Assembly: GCA_038316385.1 (NCBI GenBank)
Contig: JBBQAN010000015.1
Span: forward strand, 1 to 61,744
Direction: 5' to 3'
Source: SZAS-103 sp038316385
GTDB taxonomy: Bacteria; Pseudomonadota; Gammaproteobacteria; Xanthomonadales; Xanthomonadaceae
DNA: 61,744 nucleotides
Under the pieces are notes generated by a model. That model ran no database searches and was not told the origin of the DNA. It was given only the letters and a program-made list of their open reading frames with translations. This document shows, piece by piece, positions 11,201 through 19,671 of this stretch. The first letter of the stretch is position 1, and each line of letters opens with the position of its first letter. The position numbers and the translations under genes were made by a program.

Positions 11201-11689
11201 CGCATCGCGGCCCGCGGCCCATGCTTCCAGCCAGTCGGGCCGGTACACCAGATACTGCGTGTAGATCAGCGCGAGCCGATCGGCGAGCTGGAAGCGCCGT
11301 CGATCGACATCGGGGCCTTGCAGGTAGGCACGTAGGCGCGGGTCGTCCAGGTCGTCGAGCGCATCGTGGATGCGCCAGCGCAGGAACTCACGTCGATAGG
11401 GTCGCAACGCAATCGCGGATTCGCCGAGCGTTGCCTGGGCGAGTTCGTCGAGCCACGCGCTGGGCAAGGGCACGTCGAGATTCGCCACGATGCCGCCCGC
11501 CCCGCGCTTGCGGGCCAGTGCGCCCAGCAGCCACTGCTTCATTCCGGGATGCGCGGCAATGATCGTCTGCGGCGCGAGCGTCGCATCAGGCGGGTTGGAA
11601 TCGAGCAAGGCGAGCAGCGGATCGAGCAATGCTTCGAGCCGGCTGGCGCGATAGATTGCAATGCCGGTGCTGGTCTCCCGCGATGTCAT
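8213..11689 (-). CDS. recC: Exodeoxyribonuclease V gamma subunit RecC
   Basis: RecC (1158 residues) holds the RecBCD complex together, splits the incoming duplex and recognises Chi. It resembles a helicase that has lost its ATPase motifs, and I see no Walker A here. The N-terminal stretch with YRASRLEALL and AHPGMKQWL is typical. I start at MTSRETS (11689); the frame continues to 11770 but that part is not conserved-looking. It is the first gene of recC-recB-recD and divergent from ubiA across about 150 bases that must hold both promoters. Confidence 0.93.
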   Translation of the reverse strand: MTSRETSTGIAIYRASRLEALLDPLLALLDSNPPDATLAPQTIIAAHPGMKQWLLGALARKRGAGGIVANLDVPLPSAWLDELAQATLGESAIALRPYRREFLRWRIHDALDDLDDPRLRAYLQGPDVDRRRFQLADRLALIYTQYLVYRPDWLEAWAAGRDAIPDPGFLAPLWKRLRTTIDQPHRGERLARLLAKIEQADAIVDVTPLHVFGISHLAPTELAVLRAVAKHRLVVLYIPDPCREFWAGMTTERARLRELVKREPGASDTESAFLQMDHPLLANWGRIGQHFMLLLEDSDIAIDVRHHQDKPEAAIEPANRLEWLQEGIRRAQPDLHQPANALTREDASLRVHACHTRLRELEVLRDALLLQLKQRPDLKPSDILVMAPNIQDYAPLLPAVFGEAGHRQSVLPYHLADVAIERAHPLFDAFARLLDLPRSRLTAPEVIDLLALPPVAGRFGLGDSDLDAITRWLRNARVAWGLDGTFRARFDVPPIQTQTFAWGIDRMLAGYVMGSDTADAQQAVELADGSAVLPLNGIAGPQAATLGTLDDVLAELARWCSFGGRTQSASAWARQLEERIKAMLRIDATDRAARDAWDALLHAVHAIASGPAQGGLDPPLAFEVVRELLRERLSAISERQRFLMGGTTFCGMVPQRAIPFAIVAVLGLDDGVFPRTDNGAGLDPIGEHRRIGDRDVRNDDRYLFLQTMMSARAALHLSYIGCDVRDGKARNPAAPLADLLSLLDHAAGLSADDKDIKEVEEDGAKKRINRRPWLVRHPLQPFDVRYFDGADPALFSFRAEFALTGANGSNDAEQPTSASEVVAGIAATEPSTSQRIAPLREVLAYFKAPAKDFLTRRAKLRLYALADDRLHDSESLDAQFDRIERVGRRVFLDAIASTREVPQHAPDWLRLSGLLPPGKPGDRAWGMQAGQVAELLVAAKDHALFASGMPQSLAVPLQRDIGAYRIEGELSRAFATDGARWVFDVFPGKKEDALDFQQRIGLFLEWALLRLNDPQATQRARLYVLCIGGEGSWQQAINVWDDAFVAAEAGIRERMAAQLGEHVIDLLNHWWTLQSDPRWYFPKTSWASANPQGKSDPVVAAWNGFGGRGERNYASGYESIIAGDAMFEPGTNDRDRLDTIANALRDAITLSISHGPVA

Positions 11690-11838
11690 CGTTCCGATCC
11701 TCGCCCGCTCGCATCGTGTTCGAGGCATCAAGGTAACCGGATCGAGTCTCACGTGGCGACACAACCGCACGATCGGATCGAAGAGTGTCTATGCAGGGAG
11801 CAGCGTGGGTGGCGGTGCGGGTTTGCTAGGCTGCACCA

Positions 11839-12906
11839 ATGACGACGCGTAAACCGAAATCCAGCGGGCGGCGCAAGCCGTCATCCGACAAGCGGTCACG
11901 GGATGTGGATACTCAAAGAACCGCGTCAGAGCTTCCCGAAATCGAACCACCGCTTGTCGTTGCTGAATCGCCGGTCTTTGCGACGCCACCTCTTCTCGAG
12001 TCGCCGCCAGTTGCTGCGCATTCCAAGGACCCGCTGGCATCGCTGTACTGGAGCGGCCGGCTCGGCCAGTACTGGCTGCTGATCCGCGGCAATCGTCCGA
12101 TCGGTACCTTGCTGCTGCTGTGGCCGACATGGTGGGCGCTGTGGCTTGCGGCGGACGGTTTTCCGACGTTCGGCCTGTGGCTGATCTTCACTCTCGGCGT
12201 GTGGCTGACACGCTCGGCCGGCTGCGTGATCAACGATTACGCTGATCGTTGGCTCGACCCGCAGGTCGAACGCACGAAGTCGCGGCCGCTGGCGACTGGC
12301 GCAGTCGGCGGACGCGAGGCGCTGGCTGTGTTCGCGGTGTTGATGCTGGTTGCGTTCGCATTGGTGTTGCTGACCAACAAGCTGACCGTGGAACTGAGTT
12401 TCATCGGCGCCTTGCTTGCCGCGAGTTATCCGTATCTCAAGCGCTACACCTATCTGCCGCAGGTCTATCTCGGGCTCGCGTTCGGCTGGGGCATCCCGAT
12501 GGCATTCGCCGCGACCCAAGGCACGGTGCCGCCGCTGGCATGGCTGCTGTTTCTCGCCAACGTGGTGTGGGCGACTGCCTACGACACCTGGTACGCGATG
12601 GTCGATCGCGACGACGACCTGCGCGCGGGAGCGAAATCCACCGCGATCCTGTTCGGGTCAATGGACCTCGTTGCCCAAGGCGTGTTGTACGCGCTGTTCC
12701 TCGCCGCGCTGGTTTTCGTCGGTCTGCGCGCGACGCTTGCACCTGCCTACTACATCGGTGTTGCGGTCGCTGCGGGATTAATCGTGTGGGAATTCCGCAT
12801 CGCGCATCGACGCGACCGCGATGGGTGTTTCAGAGCGTTCCTGCACAATAACTGGGTTGGTGCTGCGGTCTTCGTGGGGATTGTGCTGGGCGTGGCGATG
12901 CGATGA
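11839..12906 (+). CDS. ubiA: 4-hydroxybenzoate polyprenyltransferase UbiA
   Basis: UbiA prenylates 4-hydroxybenzoate, the second committed step of ubiquinone synthesis, in the inner membrane. Both Asp-rich Mg-prenyl-diphosphate motifs are present: NDYADRWLD (132-140) and DTWYAMVDRDDD (249-260), within a polytopic membrane protein. At 355 residues it is about 65 longer than usual because of a basic then Pro/Glu-rich N-terminal tail (1-65) before the conserved WSGRLGQYWLLIRGNRPIG. No internal Met offers a shorter start. The tail is either real and disordered or the true start is a non-ATG codon inside it. Confidence 0.93.
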   Translation: MTTRKPKSSGRRKPSSDKRSRDVDTQRTASELPEIEPPLVVAESPVFATPPLLESPPVAAHSKDPLASLYWSGRLGQYWLLIRGNRPIGTLLLLWPTWWALWLAADGFPTFGLWLIFTLGVWLTRSAGCVINDYADRWLDPQVERTKSRPLATGAVGGREALAVFAVLMLVAFALVLLTNKLTVELSFIGALLAASYPYLKRYTYLPQVYLGLAFGWGIPMAFAATQGTVPPLAWLLFLANVVWATAYDTWYAMVDRDDDLRAGAKSTAILFGSMDLVAQGVLYALFLAALVFVGLRATLAPAYYIGVAVAAGLIVWEFRIAHRRDRDGCFRAFLHNNWVGAAVFVGIVLGVAMR

Positions 12907-12983
12907 GTTGCAAAATTGGCAATGTGTGTCCGAGATAAAGCGTTCGTGCAAATGCAATAGAAACTCCAGGAGTTGCCATTTCA

Positions 12984-14135
12984 ATGTTGATCGTCGCTCT
13001 GAGCGCGTTCCTGTCTGTTGGAACCGTGACCCCGACTTCCGCCCTAGCAGCGGCTGCCGGCGCACTTCAGTCGATCGCATCAGCCGATGACGAGAAAGAA
13101 AATGCCTTGTTCCACAAAAACCAGCACGCTCTTGAGTTGTGGCTCGAACAGAGCAAGCTTCCGCGCGATTGGGCGCTTGCGTCTCAACTGCTGGAACACA
13201 TTGGCGACAAGTCCCAAGCCACGACACGCAAAGTCGCGGGGCTTTTGGGCAAAGCCGCCAATGCCGCTCCCAACGATTTGCTCGTTCAATGGCTATCGAC
13301 ATCTTCTTCTGCCGAACAAAGAAGCTGCGAACTGTCGCCTGCATGCCCAGATCGTGCGCGAGAATTGACAAGGCTCGATCCGGAGAATGGAGCAGTCTGG
13401 GCAACTGTCGCTACAGCCGCTTGGAAACAAAAGGACATTCCTGCGTTTGATAACGCGATCGCACGGATGGCGAATGCGAAGCGCTACGACGACACCTTCA
13501 GTTCGACGTTCCGGGCATGGGAAGATGTGATTCGCCGTTATCCGCCAGCAAAAGGCCTGCGACCCGCCAAGAATCGTATCGACATCAGCATTATGGGAGT
13601 GCCATTGGCAAGCGCCCAATGGACAGATTCAGAGTCAGCGAATGATATTGATCGTTCGCCCGCAGGTGCTGCATTCGTCCTGGTGTCGGAGATTTCGCCT
13701 ATCCCGATGCATTCGCTACTCGCGAACGCGTGCGATCGGATCAAGAATCCCGGTGCAAGTGAACACCGATTCGAAGATTGCGGGAAGGCAGGCCGAGCGA
13801 TGCTTGCACATTCGGACTTCATCATTGAGCGCGAGATGGGTGCACGCGTCCTGAGAGTTTCCGAAACCGCGACGTCGAACGACATCGCCATGTGGCGTGC
13901 AGAGCGCTGGCTACTGAACAAATTTCCACCTGTCGGTCTGGAGAAGGATTTATTGGCGTTTCGTGGGTTCCTCGATTCGTACGATGCAACCAACAATGAG
14001 ATTGCGGCAATTCGGACTGCATTGGCGCACGCAGATATTCCGCTCTCTCCACCTGCAAACTGGCAACCGACAAATGGCAAAGGTGAACCAGTCGGCCCAC
14101 TGAATGGACCACTCACGTCAGAAAAATATCCTTAA
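12984..14135 (+). CDS. Secreted protein of unknown function
   Basis: A 383-residue protein I cannot place in a family. The first ~24 residues (MLIVALSAFLSVGTVTPTSALA) look like a signal peptide with an Ala-x-Ala cleavage site, so it is probably periplasmic. The rest is soluble, with helical stretches and Ala/Trp/Leu-rich segments that could form TPR-like repeats (around 45-160). An AGGAG ribosome site precedes the ATG by 11 bases. Base composition appears slightly less GC-rich than its neighbours. Its stop overlaps that of the convergent comF by 4 bases. Confidence 0.75.
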   Translation: MLIVALSAFLSVGTVTPTSALAAAAGALQSIASADDEKENALFHKNQHALELWLEQSKLPRDWALASQLLEHIGDKSQATTRKVAGLLGKAANAAPNDLLVQWLSTSSSAEQRSCELSPACPDRARELTRLDPENGAVWATVATAAWKQKDIPAFDNAIARMANAKRYDDTFSSTFRAWEDVIRRYPPAKGLRPAKNRIDISIMGVPLASAQWTDSESANDIDRSPAGAAFVLVSEISPIPMHSLLANACDRIKNPGASEHRFEDCGKAGRAMLAHSDFIIEREMGARVLRVSETATSNDIAMWRAERWLLNKFPPVGLEKDLLAFRGFLDSYDATNNEIAAIRTALAHADIPLSPPANWQPTNGKGEPVGPLNGPLTSEKYP

Positions 14136-14887
14136 TTCTTCGGCACCCGCGCCGCGACCCACGCATCCACTTGCTGCACGCCCGCACGTTTGAGCACGCG
14201 TGCGCATTCGTACAACGTTGCGCCGGTGGTCATTACATCGTCGATAAGGGCGACATGCACTGGCAGTGAGTCTGCACCGACGGCGAATGCGCCGCGCGGA
14301 TTGCGCCGGCGAGCGAGTGCGCCAAGTTCGCTTTGCGGGGCGATATCGCGAATGCGGCGCAGGCCATCGCGCAACAGCGGGATCGCAAATGTTTTGGATA
14401 AGAGTTTCGCGAGTTCAAGCGCCTGGTTGTAGCCGCGCTGGCGCAGGCGTTGCGAATGCAGCGGAACTGCGATCAACGCTTGCGGCCGGTTGGCGCCTAT
14501 ATGCAGCGGATTGTTCGCGATTGCGTCCATCAACATGGCATGCATCGCCTCGGCGAGTTCACGTCCGGCGGCAAGATCGTGGTGGAACTTGAAGCGCGGC
14601 AGCAGATTGTCCACCGGAAAGCCATAACGGAATGTGGCGAGCGTGCGATCCAGTGGCGGCGGCTTTTTCAGGCAGCGTCCGCAGAACGCGACTGGTTCCG
14701 GCGTTGGGATCGCACACCGCGCGCAGGCCGATCGGTTCCATGTCAATGCGTCCTGGCATTGCACGCACAGATCGTGGCCACGGACGCCGGCCTCGCCGCA
14801 CACCAGGCAGCGCAGCGGCAACAGCACGCGGCCCAGTCGCGCAAGCCAGCCGTCAACTTCCATGATGGCATTCGAGTTGACAGGCAT
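14132..14887 (-). CDS. comF: ComF family amidophosphoribosyltransferase-like protein
   Basis: A 251-residue ComF-type protein: an N-terminal zinc-binding region with paired cysteines (CLVCGEAG, CVQC, CARC, CGRCLKK) followed by a phosphoribosyltransferase fold with the PRPP-loop motif VALIDDVMTTGAT near the C-terminus. ComF (GntX) proteins act in natural transformation or uptake of DNA-derived nutrients; the reaction is not settled. I prefer the start at 14887, with GGGA 9 bases upstream; 14863 (MEVDGW) is equally possible. It lies back to back with bioB, a common order in gammaproteobacteria. Confidence 0.9.
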   Translation of the reverse strand: MPVNSNAIMEVDGWLARLGRVLLPLRCLVCGEAGVRGHDLCVQCQDALTWNRSACARCAIPTPEPVAFCGRCLKKPPPLDRTLATFRYGFPVDNLLPRFKFHHDLAAGRELAEAMHAMLMDAIANNPLHIGANRPQALIAVPLHSQRLRQRGYNQALELAKLLSKTFAIPLLRDGLRRIRDIAPQSELGALARRRNPRGAFAVGADSLPVHVALIDDVMTTGATLYECARVLKRAGVQQVDAWVAARVPKN

Positions 14888-14939
14888 CCGCAGCGTTCCC
14901 AGACTGGCGTACTGACACAGTGCCAGCCGCGAGCCCGTC

Positions 14940-15992
14940 ATGCCAGCCATCCAGCAAAAGCCCGACCCTTCTCCAGACAGCGCGCCTTCCCGCGACGCCG
15001 TGCGCGCATTGTTCGAATTGTCGTTCACCGAACTACTGTTCCGCGCCGCGAGTGTGCATCGCGAACATTTCGATCCGGCCGAGGTCCAGGTGTCGACCTT
15101 GTTGTCAGTGAAAACCGGCGGCTGCCCCGAGGATTGCGCGTATTGCCCGCAGGCCGCGCGCTACGCGACCGGGGTCAAGGCGCAGAAATTGATGACGACC
15201 GAAGCGGTGCTGGAAAAAGCGCGCGAAGCCAAGGCAGCCGGCGCGAGCCGCTTCTGCATGGGCGCGGCCTGGCGTTCGCCGAAGGACCGCGATGTCGCGA
15301 AAGTCGCCGAGATGGTGTCCGCGGTGAAGGCGCTCGGCCTGGAGACCTGCGCGACGCTGGGCATGCTCACCGGCGACCAAGCCGACGCGCTCAAGTGCGC
15401 GGGCCTTGACTACTACAACCACAACCTCGACACCGCGCCGGAGTTCTACGGCGAAATCATCCACACGCGAGAATTTCAGGATCGGCTCGACACGCTGGAA
15501 CACGTGCGCGCCGCAGGCATGAAGACCTGCTGCGGCGGCATCGTCGGCATGGGCGAATCGCGCGACCAGCGCGCCGGCCTGCTGCACGCGCTCGCGAGCC
15601 TGCCCGCGCATCCGGATTCGGTGCCGATCAACCGCCTCGTGAAGGTGCCAGGCACGCCGCTGGCCGGCACCGCCGAGCTCGATCCTTTCGAGTTCGTGCG
15701 CACGATTGCGGTCGCCCGCATCCTGATGCCGCGTTCGATGGTGCGGCTATCGGCCGGACGCGAAAGCATGTCCGACGAATTGCAGGCGCTGTGTTTCCTT
15801 GCCGGTGCCAATTCGATCTTCTACGGCGAAAAATTGCTGACCACCGGCAATCCGGACGTTGAGCGCGACCAGACCTTGTTCACGCGACTCGGTCTGCGGC
15901 CGATGCCCGTCGAAGCCGTCGAGGCCGCGTCGCCCACGACCGCCCACGCCGATGTGCTACTGCCAGCCGCCACGCCCGTCTGCGCGGCATGA
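14940..15992 (+). CDS. bioB: Biotin synthase BioB
   Basis: BioB is a radical-SAM enzyme that inserts sulfur into dethiobiotin. The radical-SAM cluster motif is seen as C62-x3-C66-x2-C69 in GGCPEDCAYCPQA, followed by the expected YNHNLDTAPEFY and KVPGTPL segments. The 350-residue length is normal. It opens an operon bioB-bioF-bioH-bioC: its stop overlaps an ATG as ATGA at 15989-15992, in the bioF frame. Confidence 0.96.
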   Translation: MPAIQQKPDPSPDSAPSRDAVRALFELSFTELLFRAASVHREHFDPAEVQVSTLLSVKTGGCPEDCAYCPQAARYATGVKAQKLMTTEAVLEKAREAKAAGASRFCMGAAWRSPKDRDVAKVAEMVSAVKALGLETCATLGMLTGDQADALKCAGLDYYNHNLDTAPEFYGEIIHTREFQDRLDTLEHVRAAGMKTCCGGIVGMGESRDQRAGLLHALASLPAHPDSVPINRLVKVPGTPLAGTAELDPFEFVRTIAVARILMPRSMVRLSAGRESMSDELQALCFLAGANSIFYGEKLLTTGNPDVERDQTLFTRLGLRPMPVEAVEAASPTTAHADVLLPAATPVCAA

Positions 15993-16126
15993 AACCCTTC
16001 TCGACCGTCCTGTCGGACAAACGGTCAACTCTGGCCGACGAGTTTGAAGGAAACGCGCAACGCGTCGCGCTTTCGCAGCGGGTTTTAGCGCAATCATCGA
16101 CAACAGGGGTCGATTCCAGGCGCGTC

Positions 16127-17362
16127 ATGAACACGGCGGGCAACAACCGAGTCAACATTCATCAACGCTTGCAGGAAGCGGCCGAACTACGGGTCGAAGA
16201 CGACTTGGTGCGGCATCGACGCATGCTGACCCAGCGCAAGGACGCGCGCGTGCTGTCGGACGGGCAGCGGCTGATCAACTTCAGCAGCAACGATTATCTC
16301 GGGCTGGCGCAGCATCCAGCGATGATCAGCGCAATGCAAGTCGCCGCGCAGAATTGCGGCGTTGGCGCGGGAGCATCGCATGTGGTTTGCGGACATCACG
16401 CCGAGCATTCGGCGCTGGAACGCGCGCTGGCCGAGTGGCTGGGTTATCCGCGCGCATTGTTGTTCGGGTCGGGCTATCTGGCGAATCTCGCGGTCGCGCA
16501 GGCGCTGCTGCGATCCGGCGACGTGTTTCTGCAGGACAAGCTCAACCACGCGAGCTTGATCGACTCCACGCGGCTGTCGCAGGCGCAACTCGTGCGTTAC
16601 CCGCACGCCGATGTTGCGGCCGCGCGCCGACAGGCGCAGGCGCATGCCGGCGCATTGTTGATCGCGACCGATGGCGTCTTCAGCATGGACGGCGATATCG
16701 CGCCGCTGGCCGAACTGGCCGCGCTTGCGCGCGAACAGGAGGGCTTGTTGTATGTGGACGAAGCGCATGCGATCGGTGTGATCGGGCCGGAAGGCCGCGG
16801 CAGCGCGGCCGCCGCCGGACTCAGCCCGGAAGAAGTGCCGCTGTTGCTGGTGACGCTTGGCAAGGCACTGGGCAGTTACGGCGCGGTGCTGGTCGGGGCT
16901 GAAGGCATCATCGAACACATCGCGCAGACCGCGCGTCCGTATATCTACACGACCGCGCTGCCGCCAGCGCTCGCGGTCGCGGCATTGGCCGCAGTCAAGC
17001 TCGCACGCCAGGATCAGTGGCGGCGCAACAAGCTCGCTGCGTTGATTGCGCGGTTCCGTCTCGGCGCGCGGGAGCGCGGATTGCAGCTGTTGGCTTCCGA
17101 AACGCCAATCCAGCCGCTGCCGATCGGCGACAACACATTGGCGATGCAGGCCGCGCGTGATCTGGAAGCGCGCGGTTTCCTGGTCGCCGCGATCCGTCCG
17201 CCAAGTGTGCCCGAAGCGCGCCTGCGCATTACCTTGACCGTTGCGCACGAAAATCAGGACGTGGATGCGCTCCTCGATGCGCTTGAACCTCTCGCAGCGA
17301 TCCTCGCGCACCGCCCGATGGGAGGGGAAGCCGTGTCGGAACCTGATGGCGTCGCCTGCTGA
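16127..17362 (+). CDS. bioF: 8-amino-7-oxononanoate synthase BioF
   Basis: A PLP-dependent alpha-oxoamine synthase that condenses pimeloyl-ACP/CoA with alanine. From MNTAGNN it is 411 residues, near family length, with SSNDYLGL, the HAEHSALE region, DEAHAIG and the PLP-lysine segment LGKALGSYG. The same frame is open back to an ATG at 15989 that overlaps the bioB stop as ATGA, giving an alternative 457-residue form with a 46-residue tail. I favour 16127 because the conserved region starts soon after. Its TGA shares its last base with the bioH ATG. Confidence 0.93.
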   Translation: MNTAGNNRVNIHQRLQEAAELRVEDDLVRHRRMLTQRKDARVLSDGQRLINFSSNDYLGLAQHPAMISAMQVAAQNCGVGAGASHVVCGHHAEHSALERALAEWLGYPRALLFGSGYLANLAVAQALLRSGDVFLQDKLNHASLIDSTRLSQAQLVRYPHADVAAARRQAQAHAGALLIATDGVFSMDGDIAPLAELAALAREQEGLLYVDEAHAIGVIGPEGRGSAAAAGLSPEEVPLLLVTLGKALGSYGAVLVGAEGIIEHIAQTARPYIYTTALPPALAVAALAAVKLARQDQWRRNKLAALIARFRLGARERGLQLLASETPIQPLPIGDNTLAMQAARDLEARGFLVAAIRPPSVPEARLRITLTVAHENQDVDALLDALEPLAAILAHRPMGGEAVSEPDGVAC

Positions 17363-18174
17363 TGCAGATCGTGCGACGCGGCCACGGGCCGCCGCTGGTA
17401 CTCATCCACGGCTGGGCGATGCATGCGGGACTGTTTGGCGGTTTGCTGAATCGCCTTGCCGAACGCCGTACCTTGTATCTGGTCGATCTGCCCGGACACG
17501 GCCGCAGCCGCGACGATACGGCGCCGTTGCAACTCGAAAGCTGCGTCGCCGCGATTGCCGCGCTAACGCCGCGCGCGCCGTGGCTGGGCTGGTCACTCGG
17601 CGGCTTGTTCGCGCTGCATGCGGCCGCGACGCGACCCGCGCACGTCGAGGCTTTGGTCATGCTGTGCGCGACGCCGCGTTTCATACGCGCGGATGACTGG
17701 CCGCACGGATTGGATGTCGAGGTCTTGAAGAAATTCGACGTCGAATTACAGACCAATGTGCACGCGACCATCAAGCGGTTCCTCGCGCTCGAAACGCTTG
17801 GGTGCGAACACGCGGCCGCCAGTTTGCGGACCCTGCGCGCCGAAGCATTCGCCTACGGTAACCCATCGCTGGACGCACTGACCGATGGCCTGCATTTGCT
17901 GGAAGACTGCGACCTGCGCGTGCTGCTGCCAGCGTTGGCTGTTCCAAGTCTGTGGATTGGCGCGCGACGTGATCGATTAGTCGATCATCGCGCGGTTGCC
18001 GCAGCAGCAGAAATGACTCCGAATGCACAATCGTTGCGCCTGGACACCGGCCACGCGCCGTTCCTCACCCATGCCGATGCGCTGGCCAACGCGGTGCTCG
18101 CATTCCTCGAAGAAGCTGCGTCATTGGAAACGTCCGATACGTCCTGCGTTCGTGGTGAGCCTGTCGAACCATGA
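17362..18174 (+). CDS. bioH: Pimeloyl-ACP methyl ester esterase BioH
   Basis: An alpha/beta hydrolase (270 residues) that removes the methyl group from pimeloyl-ACP methyl ester, ending the BioC/BioH pimelate route. The nucleophile is Ser78 in GWSLGG; oxyanion-loop HGWAMH (16-21) and the late Asp (RRDRLVD) and His (DTGHAPF) fit the triad. It starts on the last base of the bioF stop. Oddity: the last residues, CVRGEPVEP, are encoded by a dispersed-repeat sequence at 18145-18175, so the native C-terminus was probably shorter. Confidence 0.92.
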   Translation: MQIVRRGHGPPLVLIHGWAMHAGLFGGLLNRLAERRTLYLVDLPGHGRSRDDTAPLQLESCVAAIAALTPRAPWLGWSLGGLFALHAAATRPAHVEALVMLCATPRFIRADDWPHGLDVEVLKKFDVELQTNVHATIKRFLALETLGCEHAAASLRTLRAEAFAYGNPSLDALTDGLHLLEDCDLRVLLPALAVPSLWIGARRDRLVDHRAVAAAAEMTPNAQSLRLDTGHAPFLTHADALANAVLAFLEEAASLETSDTSCVRGEPVEP

Positions 18175-18175
18175 C
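18145..18175 (+). repeat. Dispersed REP-like element reading through the bioH 3' end
   Basis: The core CGTTCGTGGTGAGCCTGTCG followed by AACCATG is a short repeat I recognise from many GC-rich proteobacterial genomes, usually in intergenic hairpins. Here it supplies the last nine codons of bioH (translated VRGEPVEP) and the bases just before bioC. I found no second copy in this window and no matching inverted arm. Confidence 0.6.
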
Positions 18176-18187
18176 TGGCGCCACCGC

Positions 18188-19078
18188 ATGAGCGACATCG
18201 ATACACCGCGTCTGCGTCGCGCATTCGGTCGCGCAGCAGAAGGCTACGACGCAGTCGCCGCGCTGCAGCGCGAAGTCGCATCGCGTCTGCTCGAACAACT
18301 CGATGCGGTCGGCGAACGCGATCCTGAGTGCGCGATCGATCTCGGTTGCGGCCCCGGCGGTGCGGCGCAAACCATCTACGGGAAATGGCCGAAAGCACAG
18401 GTGCTCGCAGTGGATTTCGCGTTGCCGATGCTGCGGCGGCTCGACGTGAGCAAACCGTGGTGGCGGCCAGCGCGGCGCGCGGTGCAGCCGGTGTGCGCGG
18501 ATGTTGCGGCGCTGCCATTCGTCGACAGCAGCGCCGACTTGTTGTTTTCGAGTTTGTGCCTGCAATGGGTCGCGAATTTGCCGCGTGCATTGACCGGGTT
18601 CCGACGCGTGCTGCGTCCGGGCGGGCTGTTGCTGTTCTCGACGTTCGGGCCCGGGACGCTCCTCGAATTGCGCGACGCATTCGCGCAAGCCGATGCCGGC
18701 AATCCGGTCACGCCGTTCGCGCAGATGCAGCAAATCGGCGATGCGATACAGGCTGCCGGTTTTCGCGATCCCGTGCTGCATCGCGATCGCTTCACGCTGA
18801 CCTATCCGGACGTGTCGTCACTCATGCGCGAACTGCGCGCGCTCGGCGCGAACAATGCGCGCACCGACCGGCGACGCGGCCTGATGGGCAAGGCGCGCAT
18901 GCAACGCGTGTTCGACGCGTACGATTCGTTGCGCCGCGACGGCACATTGCCAAGCACTTGGGAAGTGATCTATGCGCAGGCCTTTGCGCCGCAGCCGGGG
19001 CAGCCGATCCGCGACGAAGACGGTGAGATCGCACGGGTGCCGCTGAGCGCGATTCCGACCCGGCGACGCGCTCGTTGA
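18188..19078 (+). CDS. bioC: Malonyl-ACP O-methyltransferase BioC
   Basis: BioC methylates malonyl-ACP so that fatty acid synthesis can elongate it to pimeloyl-ACP methyl ester, the BioH substrate. The 296-residue protein has a class I SAM-binding motif DLGCGPGGAA (51-60) and the BioC-like opening RRAFGRAAEGYDAVAALQ. I start at MSDIDTP, 13 bases after the bioH stop. The open frame extends to 18023, but that part lies inside bioH and includes the repeat at 18145-18175. bioA and bioD are not in this window. Confidence 0.9.
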   Translation: MSDIDTPRLRRAFGRAAEGYDAVAALQREVASRLLEQLDAVGERDPECAIDLGCGPGGAAQTIYGKWPKAQVLAVDFALPMLRRLDVSKPWWRPARRAVQPVCADVAALPFVDSSADLLFSSLCLQWVANLPRALTGFRRVLRPGGLLLFSTFGPGTLLELRDAFAQADAGNPVTPFAQMQQIGDAIQAAGFRDPVLHRDRFTLTYPDVSSLMRELRALGANNARTDRRRGLMGKARMQRVFDAYDSLRRDGTLPSTWEVIYAQAFAPQPGQPIRDEDGEIARVPLSAIPTRRRAR

Positions 19079-19088
19079 GCCGAAGAAA

Positions 19089-19616
19089 TCAGTGCGGACC
19101 GGGCTCGGCATTCATGTCGATCTCGCGCACGCCCTTGGCATCACGACGCGCTTCGACCAGCGCGCGTATGCGCTCCCACAATGCTGCGGAATCGTTCATG
19201 CCGGCGAGCACGACTTGGGGTGCGCTGTCGGTCGTGGTGCGCAGGACGATCGTGCCGATGCCGAGCAGACGCTGCATGAAAGTCTGGGTGAGGTGGTAAT
19301 CCTTGATGCGGTACAGCTCGATATTGTCGATGACATGCGTAAGCACGCCGCTCTGCACCTTCATACGCTGATCGGTCAGTGTATAGACCAGGCTGCGCGT
19401 CTTGAACCAGCGCCAGAGTGCGACCACTGCAGGCAACAGCAGCAAGGCCAGCAAAGGCGTGCTCGGCGTACCGCCATGCGCAAGCATGGTCGTACTGCCG
19501 ATGATCGCGACCGCAACCAGCGCGCATAGCAAGAAAATCCCGAGATTGTTTTTCTGCGATGGCGTGCCTGACCAGATTGTGGTTTCCTGCGAAGGATTCG
19601 ATAGTGGCGCGTTCAT
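19089..19616 (-). CDS. PH (DUF304-type) domain membrane protein
   Basis: A 175-residue protein with two closely spaced hydrophobic segments (about 25-45 and 52-68) followed by a bacterial pleckstrin-like domain (VYTLTDQRMKVQSGVL ... DYHLTQTFMQRLLGIGTI). The family function is unknown; members are membrane-anchored. It lies 55 bases after the TonB-C-like gene on the same strand and is probably co-transcribed with it. It converges on bioC. Confidence 0.82.
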   Translation of the reverse strand: MNAPLSNPSQETTIWSGTPSQKNNLGIFLLCALVAVAIIGSTTMLAHGGTPSTPLLALLLLPAVVALWRWFKTRSLVYTLTDQRMKVQSGVLTHVIDNIELYRIKDYHLTQTFMQRLLGIGTIVLRTTTDSAPQVVLAGMNDSAALWERIRALVEARRDAKGVREIDMNAEPGPH

Positions 19617-19671
19617 GGCGACTCCTTGCGGTTGCGATGCTGGCAGTGGCGGAAGACCGAACCTGCAGCTC

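Noticed and set aside
14877..14905. TTGACA with a weak -10 before bioB
   Set aside because: The -10 (CAGACT) matches only three of six positions and the site overlaps the start of comF; I could also not find the two-armed BirA operator.
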